Source of the DNA: Collinsella sp.
Lineage (GTDB): Bacteria > Actinomycetota > Coriobacteriia > Coriobacteriales > Coriobacteriaceae
Direction of reading: 5' to 3'
Length of the DNA stretch: 62,743 nt
Assembly: GCA_019424965.1 (NCBI GenBank)
Contig: JAHYYL010000004.1
Span: forward strand, 18,209 to 80,951
Shown piece after piece: positions 36,101-43,861 of the stretch. The position numbers and the translations under genes are program-made. The notes beneath the pieces were generated by a model. The model did not search any database. It saw nothing but the letters and a program-made list of their open reading frames with translations, and had not been told where the DNA came from. Numbering within the stretch: position 1 is the stretch's first letter; the number at the start of each line of letters is the position of its first letter.

Positions 36101-36919
36101 CTACTCGTAATCGTTCAGAATGTCGCCGAGCGGGTCACCGGAGCCACCGCCCATGCCGCCACCCTGCTTGGCCAGATCCTTAAGGCCAAGGTAGATGAGG
36201 GCAAGGGAGATGCCGATGAGGCCAAGGGCGATCAGCGTGAGCTGAGGGATGGCAGCAAGGACAAAGCCGAGGATGAAGAACGGCCAGGTCTCCTTGGTGG
36301 CCATCATGTTGATGACCATGGCGTAACCGACGGAAGCGACCATGCCGCCGCCGACAGCCATGCCGCCGGACAGCCAATCGGGCATAGCGTTAAGCGCGTT
36401 GGTAACGGCCTCGGCCGGGATGATGCACAGAAGTACTGCCGGGATGGCGATACGAACACCCTGCATGAGGATGCCGGCGTACTGCCAACGCTCGATGCCG
36501 GCGAAGTCGCCCTTCTCGGCGCAGGCGTCCATGGCGTGAACCATAGCGGTAGCCAGGGTACGGCAGATCATGGTCAGGAACAGACCAGCGACCGACAGCG
36601 GGACGGCGACGGCGATGGCGGCGGTAACGGCCTTGGCCGAATCGGTGGCGCCACCGTTGAGGGCGAGCACCATGATGATCGAAGAAGCGACCGAGGCCAG
36701 AGCGGCGTCAGGCGCGACGGCGGCGCCGACGTTAGCCCAGCCAAGGGCCATCATCTGGAGCGAACCGCCCAGGAGGATGCCCTCCTGAAGGTGACCGGTT
36801 ACGAGACCGATAAGCGTGCATGCCACGAGCGGCTGATGGAACTGGAACTCATCCAGAATGCCTTCCATACCGGCAAGCAACGCGACAATCGCAACAAGCA
36901 GAATAGTGATTGCAGACAT
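36101..36919 (-). CDS. manY: Mannose-family PTS, EIIC component
   Basis: 272 residues, polytopic, beginning AITILLVAIVALLAGMEGIL with the typical EIIC signature QEGILLGGSLQMMALGWANV and GAAVAPDAALASVASSI. With EIID it forms the sugar channel for mannose, glucosamine or N-acetylglucosamine. AAAGGAGGG precedes ATG 36919; 18 bp from manX. Confidence 0.96.
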   Translation of the reverse strand: MSAITILLVAIVALLAGMEGILDEFQFHQPLVACTLIGLVTGHLQEGILLGGSLQMMALGWANVGAAVAPDAALASVASSIIMVLALNGGATDSAKAVTAAIAVAVPLSVAGLFLTMICRTLATAMVHAMDACAEKGDFAGIERWQYAGILMQGVRIAIPAVLLCIIPAEAVTNALNAMPDWLSGGMAVGGGMVASVGYAMVINMMATKETWPFFILGFVLAAIPQLTLIALGLIGISLALIYLGLKDLAKQGGGMGGGSGDPLGDILNDYE

Positions 36920-36937
36920 GTATCGGACCCTCCTTTA

Positions 36938-37927
36938 CTATGCTTGAGCGGCCAGTTCGGCCTTAGCTTTCTTCAACATGGCGTCGAGATCCTCGGAGGA
37001 ATCCGAAGGAACCTTGCGGACCTCGAACTTGACGCCCTTGGCCTTGAGAGCCTCGATGGTCTTGACATCGTCATCGCCCATGGCGACGGCGTTAGTGACG
37101 ACGACCTTGCCCTTGGAGTGGGCCATGGAACCGATGTTGGCTTCCTTGATGTCGACGCCGGCCTCGATGGCCCTGAGCAGATCCTGCGGGTTCTCGAACA
37201 GCAGCATCGCCTTGGTGTCGCCAAAGCGCGTGTCCTTGACGACCTCGGCCATCTTCTTGATAGGCACGACGTTGGCGTGGACTCCCGGAGGGGCAGCCTG
37301 CTCGATCATGGTCTTGCGGAGCTCGTCGTGAGCAACGCCGTCGGAGACCACGATGATGCGGTTGGGGTTGATCTGCTTGGTCCACGTGGTGGCCACCTGA
37401 CCATGCAGCAGGCGCGTGTCGATACGGACGTGGGCGATCTTGATGTGCCCGTCGCCGATCACCGTTCCCGGAGGAATGGCACCCGCAGGAGCAGCGGCGG
37501 CCGCAGCCGGCTTCTTCTCCTCGGGCTCCAGAGACTCGGGCTTGACGCGCACGCCGGCCTTAGCCTCAGTCACGAGATGTTTTGCGATCGCATGTGCAGT
37601 GTTCTTTGCGTCAAAGCGCTGCGAATATGCCTCGATGAGCATAGGCAGGTTGACACCGGTGACGATAGCCCAGGAATCGTGGCCCTCGATGAGCCCGCTG
37701 ATCTGATTGAACGGCGTGCCGCCCCACAGATCAACGAGGAAGAGCACCTGCTCCTGGTCCTCGAAGGAAGCGATTGCCTCCTCGACCTTGGCACGGAAGT
37801 CGTCGGGGCCCATGCTCGGCTCGAGCGAGACCACGGCAACAGACGGCTGATCGCCAAAGACCATCGAGCCCGTCTGCTTGATTCCAGCCGCCAAGTCACC
37901 ATGGCTAGCAAGAACAATACTTACCAT
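36938..37927 (-). CDS. manX: Mannose-family PTS, fused EIIAB component
   Basis: 329 residues. EIIA at about 1-130 with phospho-His9 in IVLASHGDLAAG and LFLVDLWGGTPFN. An Ala/Pro-rich hinge lies at about 140-160. EIIB follows with RIDTRLLHGQVATTW (active His). Phosphate passes from HPr through both to the sugar. ATG 37927 with AGGAGG; a GTG one codon earlier is possible. It is the first gene of the operon, with a long 5' region carrying GTTTAAAC repeats. Confidence 0.96.
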   Translation of the reverse strand: MVSIVLASHGDLAAGIKQTGSMVFGDQPSVAVVSLEPSMGPDDFRAKVEEAIASFEDQEQVLFLVDLWGGTPFNQISGLIEGHDSWAIVTGVNLPMLIEAYSQRFDAKNTAHAIAKHLVTEAKAGVRVKPESLEPEEKKPAAAAAAPAGAIPPGTVIGDGHIKIAHVRIDTRLLHGQVATTWTKQINPNRIIVVSDGVAHDELRKTMIEQAAPPGVHANVVPIKKMAEVVKDTRFGDTKAMLLFENPQDLLRAIEAGVDIKEANIGSMAHSKGKVVVTNAVAMGDDDVKTIEALKAKGVKFEVRKVPSDSSEDLDAMLKKAKAELAAQA

Positions 37928-38202
37928 CACATAACCTCCTTTTTGTCTACGTAATTCCTACACGACAGTTATGGAGTATAGCTGCAAATACAGCAGAATT
38001 GTTTGAAAAACTGCAAAAGGTAGCATTATTTGTTTAAACGTCTTGTTTTGTTACAAGCTGATTACATTCCAGTATTTTGGCTGATTTGCTGCTGAGGATT
38101 GATAGCTGATCTATTTACATGACCGAATTGAGCACGCTGTTCATTATTGCCGGTTTTAAACAGACACAAATGTGCTCGCGTTGAGGCTATTTCGTTTAAA
38201 CA
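37928..38202 (-). promoter_or_regulatory. manXYZ upstream region with TATACT box and repeated TGTTTAAAC sites
   Basis: Minus-strand TATACT (37975-37980) is a good -10 with no strong -35. Further upstream TGTTTAAACG occurs at 38031-38040, its reverse complement CGTTTAAACA at 38193-38202, and a variant GTTTTAAACAG around 38153-38163. The spaced copies look like operator half sites for a sugar-responsive regulator; which one is unknown. Confidence 0.4.
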
Positions 38203-38243
38203 GATGGTGCTTGACTAATGGTAAGAAATATGATCTAGCAAAG

Positions 38244-38299
38244 TAGTCGTTAGGGACGTTCTTTAATGACTAGTCGTTTAAGAACGTCCCCAACGACTA
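38244..38299. repeat. GGGGAC-core palindrome abutting hypA stop
   Basis: Arms 38244-38263 (TAGTCGTTAGGGACGTTCTT) and 38280-38299 match at 19 of 20 positions. The loop TTAATGACTAGTCGTT is close to that of 1203-1258, so both are copies of one element. It ends two bases before the hypA stop codon and may end its transcript. Confidence 0.85.
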
Positions 38300-38301
38300 A
38301 G

Positions 38302-38730
38302 CTAGGCGATGTGGAGGGGGTTGGCGGCGTCGACGGCATCGGGGGCATCGGATAGGCCGTCGGGGGCAGCGTCTGTCGGGTCCTCGTCGGGGGTCTCGAT
38401 CTGCTTGATCATGACCTCCTGGCCCTGCAGCAGATAGGTCTCGCCGCTACCGCAATGGGGGCAGGTCTTGCCGTGCTCGACCGTCGCGTAGTCGCAGCCG
38501 CACGCCTCGCAATGCGTCACGGCCTCGACAGGCTCCACAATAAGCTCCGCGCCCTGCGTGATAGGCTTTTTATCTGCCGCCCAGCGCCAAGCATCAAGCA
38601 GCAGATCGGGAACGACGCCCGAGACCTCGCCCAGGAGCAGCGTCACGCTCGAAACGCGACTCACGCCATTGGCGCGCGCCACATTCTCGACATCGCGAAT
38701 GATGTGATAGACGATTCCTAATTCATGCAC
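38302..38730 (-). CDS. hypA: Hydrogenase/urease nickel incorporation protein HypA
   Basis: 142 residues. Starts MHELGIVYHI, with the nickel-binding Met1-His2-Glu3. LLLGEVSGVVPDLLLDAW and the zinc site CEACGCDYATVEHGKTCPHC are the HypA hallmarks. Usual length is about 115; here an acidic Asp/Pro/Ala tail of about 25 residues is added. HypA delivers nickel to HypB for NiFe-hydrogenase. No hypB or hydrogenase subunit is in the window. It has only a weak purine-rich site before the ATG (GGCGGAAGAAAAAG). Confidence 0.93.
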   Translation of the reverse strand: MHELGIVYHIIRDVENVARANGVSRVSSVTLLLGEVSGVVPDLLLDAWRWAADKKPITQGAELIVEPVEAVTHCEACGCDYATVEHGKTCPHCGSGETYLLQGQEVMIKQIETPDEDPTDAAPDGLSDAPDAVDAANPLHIA

Positions 38731-38920
38731 TTTTTCTTCCGCCGTTCTAACGAACGGCGGTCGACTTGACGCTGCGCGAGCCCCAGACGGACGATCTGCC
38801 TTTCAATCGTCGGGCACGGGCAAAAGCCCTATGCCCTCCTCTTTCAAGGCACCTCGCCACGCCTGGGACTCGCTCGCTGTCCAACCGTTCTCTACGCCGT
38901 TCTCTTGTTTGTTGCGTTTT

Positions 38921-41698
38921 TTATTTCTTCCCAAATTTGATTTTGATCGCACGCTTCAAAGCGTACTTGCCGAGGCTGGGGAGCTTTTGCTCGTATTTGA
39001 CCATCGTGGAGCACTCGGGGCGGTCGCGATCCAGATGGATGGCGTCAAACGCGCACTTGGTGGTGCACAGGCCGCAGCCGATGCACTTGTTGGGGTCGAC
39101 GATCGAGGCACCGCAGCCCAAGCAGCGAGCGGTCTCGGCGCGCACCTGCTCCTCGGTAAAGGTCTCGACGTACTCGCTAAAGGGCGCAGCCTTCTCGCGC
39201 TCGCGGTCGACACGTGCCACCTCGCGGCTTGCGTTGTCATAGCTCTCAATCACAACATCGTCGCGGTCAAGCGCGGTGTAGCGGCGCTGGTTGCGGCCGA
39301 TGGTGAGCGTGGAGCCCGGCTGCACAAAGCGATGGATGGACACGGCGGCCTCGTGACCGGCGGCGATGGCGTCGATAGCAAAGCTGGGACCGGTGTAGAC
39401 GTCGCCGCCCACAAAGATGTCGGGCTCGGCGGTCTGGTACGTCTGCGGATCGGCAAGGGCACCCTGGCTGCGGCCGAGCTCCACCTTGGAGCCAGCCAGC
39501 AGGTCGCCCCACACAATGGACTGGCCAATCGACATGACGACACGGTCGGCATCGACACGGCGCAAGTCGTTCTCGTCATACTCGGGCGCAAAACGGCCCT
39601 CGTCGTCAAAGACACGCGTGCAGCGCTTAAAGGTGATACCGCACACACGACCGGCCTCGTCCAGGTGAATCTCCTTGGGGCCCCAGCCGCAGCTAATGTG
39701 CGCGCCGTCCTCAATGGCCTCGCGACGCTCCTCCTCGCTGGCAGGCATCTTGACCTCGCTCTCCGGGCAGAACATCTCAACGTGCTCGGAACCCAGACGG
39801 CAGGCGTTGCGCGCGACATCGATGGCCACGTTGCCGCCGCCCACCACGATGGTGCGCCCGGGCAGCGCGTCGATCTTGCCGCTGTTGACCTCGCGCAAAA
39901 AGTCGACGGCCACGGTCACGTCCTCGGCATCCTCGCCCGGAATACCGGCAAGGCGGCCACCCTGGCAGCCAATGGCCACGTAAAAGGCTTTAAAGCCCTG
40001 CGCGCGAAGCTCGTCGAGCGTCACATCGCGACCGACCTCCACGCCATAGCGGAACTCGGCGCCCATCAGGCGAATGACCTCGACCTCGGCCTCGATAACG
40101 TCCTTCTGCAGCTTAAAGCTGGGAATGCCGTAGGTGAGCATGCCGCCCGGGCGCTCGTTTTTCTCGAACACGACGGGCTTGTAGCCCTTCTCGGCCAGAT
40201 AGAAGGCGCAGGACAGACCGGCCGGACCGGCGCCGATGATGGCGATCTTCTGGTCGAAGCCGCCGGCACGCGTCGGGGTCACCACAGGTGGGACATAGCG
40301 AGTCGCGGCATCCAGATCGCGCTGGGCGATAAACTTCTTGACCTCGTCGATGGCCACGGCCTCGTCCACGCGACCGCGGGTGCAGGCATCCTCACAGCGG
40401 CGGTTGCACACACGGCCGCAGATAGCGGGCAACGGGTTCTCGCGCTTGATGAGCGCCAACGCCTCGTCATAGCGGCCCTGCGCCGCGAGCTTCAAATAGC
40501 CCTGAACGGCAACGTGCGCGGGGCAGGCCGTCTTGCAGGGAGCGGTGCCGGACTCATGCGTCTCGATACGGTTGTCGTTGCGGTAGTTGGGCGACCACTT
40601 GGTGTGGTCCCACTTGGTGGCATCGGGCAGCTCCTGGCGCGGATACTCGGGCACCTGTCCGCCAGCCTTTTTGCTACAGAGCTTCTGGCCCAGTTTGGCG
40701 GCGCCGGCCGGACACACCTCAACGCAGCGACCGCAGGCCACGCACTTGTCCTTCTCGACCTTGGCGACGTAGGCCGAGCGCGACAGGTTGGGCGTGTTGA
40801 ACAGCTGCGAAGTGCGCAGGGCGTAGCACACGTTGACGTTGCAGTTGCAGATGGCGAAGATTTTGTTCTCACCGTCGATGTTGGTGATCTGGTGCACAAA
40901 GCCGTTGTCCTCGGCCTGGCGCAGGATGTCGTAGACCTCCTCGCGCGTCACATAATGGCCGCGGTCGGTCTCGACCACGTAGTCGGCCATATCGCCCACG
41001 GCGATGCACCAATCGGCCGGGTCGTCGGCGCAGCCCTCTCCCATCACGCGACGGCTCGCGCGGCAGCTGCAGGTGCTAGCGGCATACTTACCTTCGTATT
41101 TGTCGAGCCAATGCTCGATATGCTCGATCGGCACCGAGGTGCTCGCAGCATCGATGGCCTTCTCGACCGGAATGACATGCATGCCGATGCCGGCACCGCC
41201 GGGCGGCACCATCGGCGTGGCCTTGGACAGCGGTCCCTTGGACGCCTGCTCAAAGAACTTGGCATAGACCGGATGCTCCTCGAGCTGGCTCACGCGCATG
41301 TTGAGGAACTCGGCGGAACCCGGCACCAGCATGGGCAGCACCCACTGCTTGGCGCGCTCGGGGTTTTCCCAGTTGTACTCGAGCAGACCCGTGTAGCTCA
41401 TGTCGTCGAGCATTTTTTCGATATCGGCCTCGGGCATGCCGGTGAGCTTGACCATCTCGGGCAGCGTATAGGGACGGCGCATCTTCATCTTGCAGAGCAC
41501 TTCGGCCTGCTCGTCGGTTGCGGCCTCGGCAAACGACCAGTACTCGTAGCCCAGCAGCTCGTCGCGGTGCAGCAGGCGGTTGGTGCAGTGCTCACACAGT
41601 TTGACGATGGCCTCGCGCGGATGCTCCGGTATCGGCGGCACGAACTCCGCGCCGATATCGGGCTCGGTATAGCTAATCCCCGGTCCGCTGAGAATCAT
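38921..41698 (-). CDS. Large FAD/iron-sulfur oxidoreductase (GltD-like core with extra Fe-S domains)
   Basis: 925 residues. About 1-310: a domain with Cys-rich sites (CEHCTNRLL, STCSCRASRRVMGEGC, ICNCNVNVC). About 319-330: 4Fe-4S CVACGRCVEVCP. About 385-450: GltD-type N-terminal Fe-S domain (PAICGRVCNRRCEDAC). Then FAD IAIIGAGPAGLSC (about 487) and NAD(P) VVGGGNVAIDVARNA (about 618). C-terminal ferredoxin CIGCGLCTTKCAFDAI. This resembles NAD(P)H-dependent electron-transfer flavoproteins fused to ferredoxin modules; electron donor and acceptor are unknown. ATG 41698 follows AGAAGGGA. It is divergent from the TetR gene across two operator palindromes. Confidence 0.85.
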   Translation of the reverse strand: MILSGPGISYTEPDIGAEFVPPIPEHPREAIVKLCEHCTNRLLHRDELLGYEYWSFAEAATDEQAEVLCKMKMRRPYTLPEMVKLTGMPEADIEKMLDDMSYTGLLEYNWENPERAKQWVLPMLVPGSAEFLNMRVSQLEEHPVYAKFFEQASKGPLSKATPMVPPGGAGIGMHVIPVEKAIDAASTSVPIEHIEHWLDKYEGKYAASTCSCRASRRVMGEGCADDPADWCIAVGDMADYVVETDRGHYVTREEVYDILRQAEDNGFVHQITNIDGENKIFAICNCNVNVCYALRTSQLFNTPNLSRSAYVAKVEKDKCVACGRCVEVCPAGAAKLGQKLCSKKAGGQVPEYPRQELPDATKWDHTKWSPNYRNDNRIETHESGTAPCKTACPAHVAVQGYLKLAAQGRYDEALALIKRENPLPAICGRVCNRRCEDACTRGRVDEAVAIDEVKKFIAQRDLDAATRYVPPVVTPTRAGGFDQKIAIIGAGPAGLSCAFYLAEKGYKPVVFEKNERPGGMLTYGIPSFKLQKDVIEAEVEVIRLMGAEFRYGVEVGRDVTLDELRAQGFKAFYVAIGCQGGRLAGIPGEDAEDVTVAVDFLREVNSGKIDALPGRTIVVGGGNVAIDVARNACRLGSEHVEMFCPESEVKMPASEEERREAIEDGAHISCGWGPKEIHLDEAGRVCGITFKRCTRVFDDEGRFAPEYDENDLRRVDADRVVMSIGQSIVWGDLLAGSKVELGRSQGALADPQTYQTAEPDIFVGGDVYTGPSFAIDAIAAGHEAAVSIHRFVQPGSTLTIGRNQRRYTALDRDDVVIESYDNASREVARVDREREKAAPFSEYVETFTEEQVRAETARCLGCGASIVDPNKCIGCGLCTTKCAFDAIHLDRDRPECSTMVKYEQKLPSLGKYALKRAIKIKFGKK

Positions 41699-41789
41699 AG
41701 TCGTCCCTTCTCTTGCCACAGCCCGGCGAGACCGCGGCGCCCCTCTTTGTACGGGTTCGACATGCCCCCATGCCGTTCACCCGCTATTG

Positions 41790-41827
41790 TTGACATTGTG
41801 TCAAAAACAGTATTGACGAACCGTCAA
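41790..41827. promoter_or_regulatory. Two operator palindromes between oxidoreductase and tetR genes
   Basis: TTGACATTGTGTCAA (41790-41804) and TTGACGAACCGTCAA (41813-41827) share TTGAC-N5-GTCAA and are centred 23 bp apart, close to two helical turns. They sit in the divergent promoter region and fit a TetR-family dimer pair controlling both genes. Confidence 0.75.
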
Positions 41828-41885
41828 CAATATTCAAGACTGTTAGGCGAACGGTCAGGCAAAAGAGGATGAAAGGCGGCAAAAC

Positions 41886-42548
41886 ATGGGCAACAACGCA
41901 GCAGATATCTCTGTGGTCGATGCCGTCCCCGCATCCGATAGCGCGGCAAAACGCCTGACGGGCGACGAGCGCCGTCGCGAGATCCTCGCCGCTGTGCGCG
42001 CCGTGAGCGCCGAGCTTGGTGTGTCCCATCTTTCGGTATCGGCCGTGACCAAGCGGGCTGGCTGCGCGCGTTCGCTGTTCTACCACTACTTTGCCGATAT
42101 GGATGCCGCCGTCACCGCCGTTATGGACGAGGCAATCGACGGCTTTATCGCCGAGCTCGAGCAGTGGAACGCCAGCCGCACGGTTGGCGACATCGAAGGC
42201 GCACTCGACACCGTTGCTCCGCTCTTTAAGCGCCTGGTCGTGAGCGGCCACGAGTTGCCGAGCACGCTCACCTCGAGCAGCGGCGCGCTCTACGGCGGCT
42301 TTTTGCACAACGTGGTCCAGCGCGTGGCGCAGTATATCTGCGATACCACCGTGGTGGATTTTGTCGCCCATCACGAGCTACGCATCGACCATGTCTACGA
42401 GACGTTCTACACCCTCATCATGGGGCTGCTGATGTATATCCGCACGCACCCCGATGTGCCCGACGAGACAGTCAAGGAAATCATCGCCTCGACGCTCCAT
42501 ATCGAGGGCTATACCGCCAAGTATCAGGAGCGCAAGCCCCAGAACTGA
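41886..42548 (+). CDS. TetR family transcriptional regulator
   Basis: 220 residues. The N-terminal HTH is at about 30-75: RREILAAVRAVSAELGVSHL, then SVSAVTKRAGCARSLFYHYF, a classical TetR recognition helix. The C-terminal ligand domain is helical and has no assigned subfamily. AAAGG lies before ATG 41886. The two palindromes at 41790-41827 are its likely operators, so it probably represses itself, the downstream DUF5692-like gene and the divergent oxidoreductase. Confidence 0.92.
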   Translation: MGNNAADISVVDAVPASDSAAKRLTGDERRREILAAVRAVSAELGVSHLSVSAVTKRAGCARSLFYHYFADMDAAVTAVMDEAIDGFIAELEQWNASRTVGDIEGALDTVAPLFKRLVVSGHELPSTLTSSSGALYGGFLHNVVQRVAQYICDTTVVDFVAHHELRIDHVYETFYTLIMGLLMYIRTHPDVPDETVKEIIASTLHIEGYTAKYQERKPQN

Positions 42549-42665
42549 CGACATTTGGCCAAACTGCCCGCGATCAGAAGAGGGGCCGCGGGCTTGTGAA
42601 AGGAGAGCAGCATGCTGTTCGATGTTTAGGGTAGCAATACCCTTATCCACTGGGCCGGCTGGGCC

Positions 42666-43619
42666 ATGGTCTTTATTGGCCTGATCGTGCTCAACGAGGT
42701 CGGCCGCCGCACCAAGCTGGGCGCGGCCATCATCTTTGGCGTGGCTCCGCTGGCCATGACCATCTACTGCGTCGCTATCGCCATCGGCGTCTCACAGGGT
42801 GCCGAGTGGGCGCTCACCAACCCCACCCATGTGTACCAGAACAGCTGGTTCCACTACGCCAAGGTATACGCGGCGCTGGCCGGTTGCTGGGGCTTCATTG
42901 CCATTAAGTACCAGTGGGGCAAGATCGGCAAGGCGCATTGGTTCCGCGCGTGGCCGTTTGTGATCGTCGCCATCAACATCATGATCGCCGTCGTGTCCGA
43001 CTTTGAGAGCGCCTATCACTTCTTTGTCCTGGGCGAGTCCACCTGGGTCACCTCCGAGGGCGCCACGCAGCTCGCCGGCTGGAACAACGTGTTCAACGGC
43101 ATCGCCGGTATCATCAACATCTTCTGCATGACCGGTTGGTGGAGTGTCTACGCCTCTGAGGACAAGACCGACATGCTGTGGCCCGACATGACCTGGGTCT
43201 ACATCATCGCCTACGATATCTGGAACTTCTGCTACACCTACAACTGCTTGCCCACCCACTCCTGGTTCTGCGGCTTTGCACTGCTGCTGGCGCCCACCGT
43301 CGCCGCCTTTATCTGGAACAAGGGCGGCTGGATCCAGAACCGTGCCTTTACGCTGGCTATTTGGTGCATGTTTGCCCAGGTATTCCCGTACTTCCAGGAG
43401 GAGTCCATCTTTGTGACCCACTCCACGCTCGACCCCGGCGCCGCTACCGCGGTCTCGATCGCCGCGCTGGTCGCCAACGTCGCCGCGATCATCTACATCG
43501 TCTACCGTGCCAAGAAGCTCGGCCGCAATCCCTACAAGCAGGACGTCTTTGAGGGCACCAGCGATTGGGAGAAGGCTACCGCTCGCCGCGCCAAGGTTGA
43601 TTACGCGCACGCCGAGTAA
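42666..43619 (+). CDS. DUF5692-like polytopic membrane protein, 5' end interrupted by an amber codon
   Basis: 317 residues from ATG 42666, with about nine membrane segments. Aromatic-rich motifs include WPDMTWVYIIAYDIWNFCYT and YFQEESIFVTHSTLDP. I place it in the DUF5692 family from its overall look; function unknown. The only good ribosome binding site (AAAGGAGAG) is before ATG 42612 in the same frame: that frame reads MLFDV, TAG (42627-42629), then GSNTLIHWAGWA into the called start. A Tyr codon at the TAG would restore a normal family start. The gene thus has a nonsense mutation, uses readthrough, or reinitiates at 42666, which would truncate the first membrane segment. Confidence 0.75.
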   Translation: MVFIGLIVLNEVGRRTKLGAAIIFGVAPLAMTIYCVAIAIGVSQGAEWALTNPTHVYQNSWFHYAKVYAALAGCWGFIAIKYQWGKIGKAHWFRAWPFVIVAINIMIAVVSDFESAYHFFVLGESTWVTSEGATQLAGWNNVFNGIAGIINIFCMTGWWSVYASEDKTDMLWPDMTWVYIIAYDIWNFCYTYNCLPTHSWFCGFALLLAPTVAAFIWNKGGWIQNRAFTLAIWCMFAQVFPYFQEESIFVTHSTLDPGAATAVSIAALVANVAAIIYIVYRAKKLGRNPYKQDVFEGTSDWEKATARRAKVDYAHAE

Positions 43620-43688
43620 CGCGCTCGCTGCCGTCCGCATTTGGATGTAGGCGCGTCTCTTTGGCTCCGTAATCTCGCGTTATGCGCA

Positions 43689-43728
43689 GCCCCCGGAAAG
43701 CAATTCGTTTGCTTTCCGGGGGCTTTTT
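43689..43728 (+). terminator. Intrinsic terminator after DUF5692-like gene
   Basis: A perfect 15-bp stem (GCCCCCGGAAAGCAA with its complement) with a 5-nt loop, followed by TTTTT. Confidence 0.92.
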
Positions 43729-43861
43729 GCTGTCGCGCGTGCATTCATGCACATATTCACAATGTATCGCGCAGATAAAATCGAATTTCCGACTGCACGC
43801 CAGCTCTATGTGACCTTAATTTTGGGTACATTGTTGTCCCGATATTGAGCTTGGGGGATAT

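Noticed and set aside
36071..37954. Open frame of 627 codons opposite manXYZ
   Set aside because: It runs across three genes and their gaps on the other strand; no site, no motif.
38831..41872. Open frame of 1013 codons on the plus strand opposite the flavoprotein
   Set aside because: Same antisense shadow effect of GC-rich codons; composition rich in His/Ala/Leu and no domain. The minus-strand frame has clear Fe-S and FAD motifs.
42612..43619. Calling the DUF5692-like gene a full pseudogene
   Set aside because: Only codon 6 is affected, the remaining 330 codons are intact, and ATG 42666 could serve as a start; reported as a gene with an anomaly instead.
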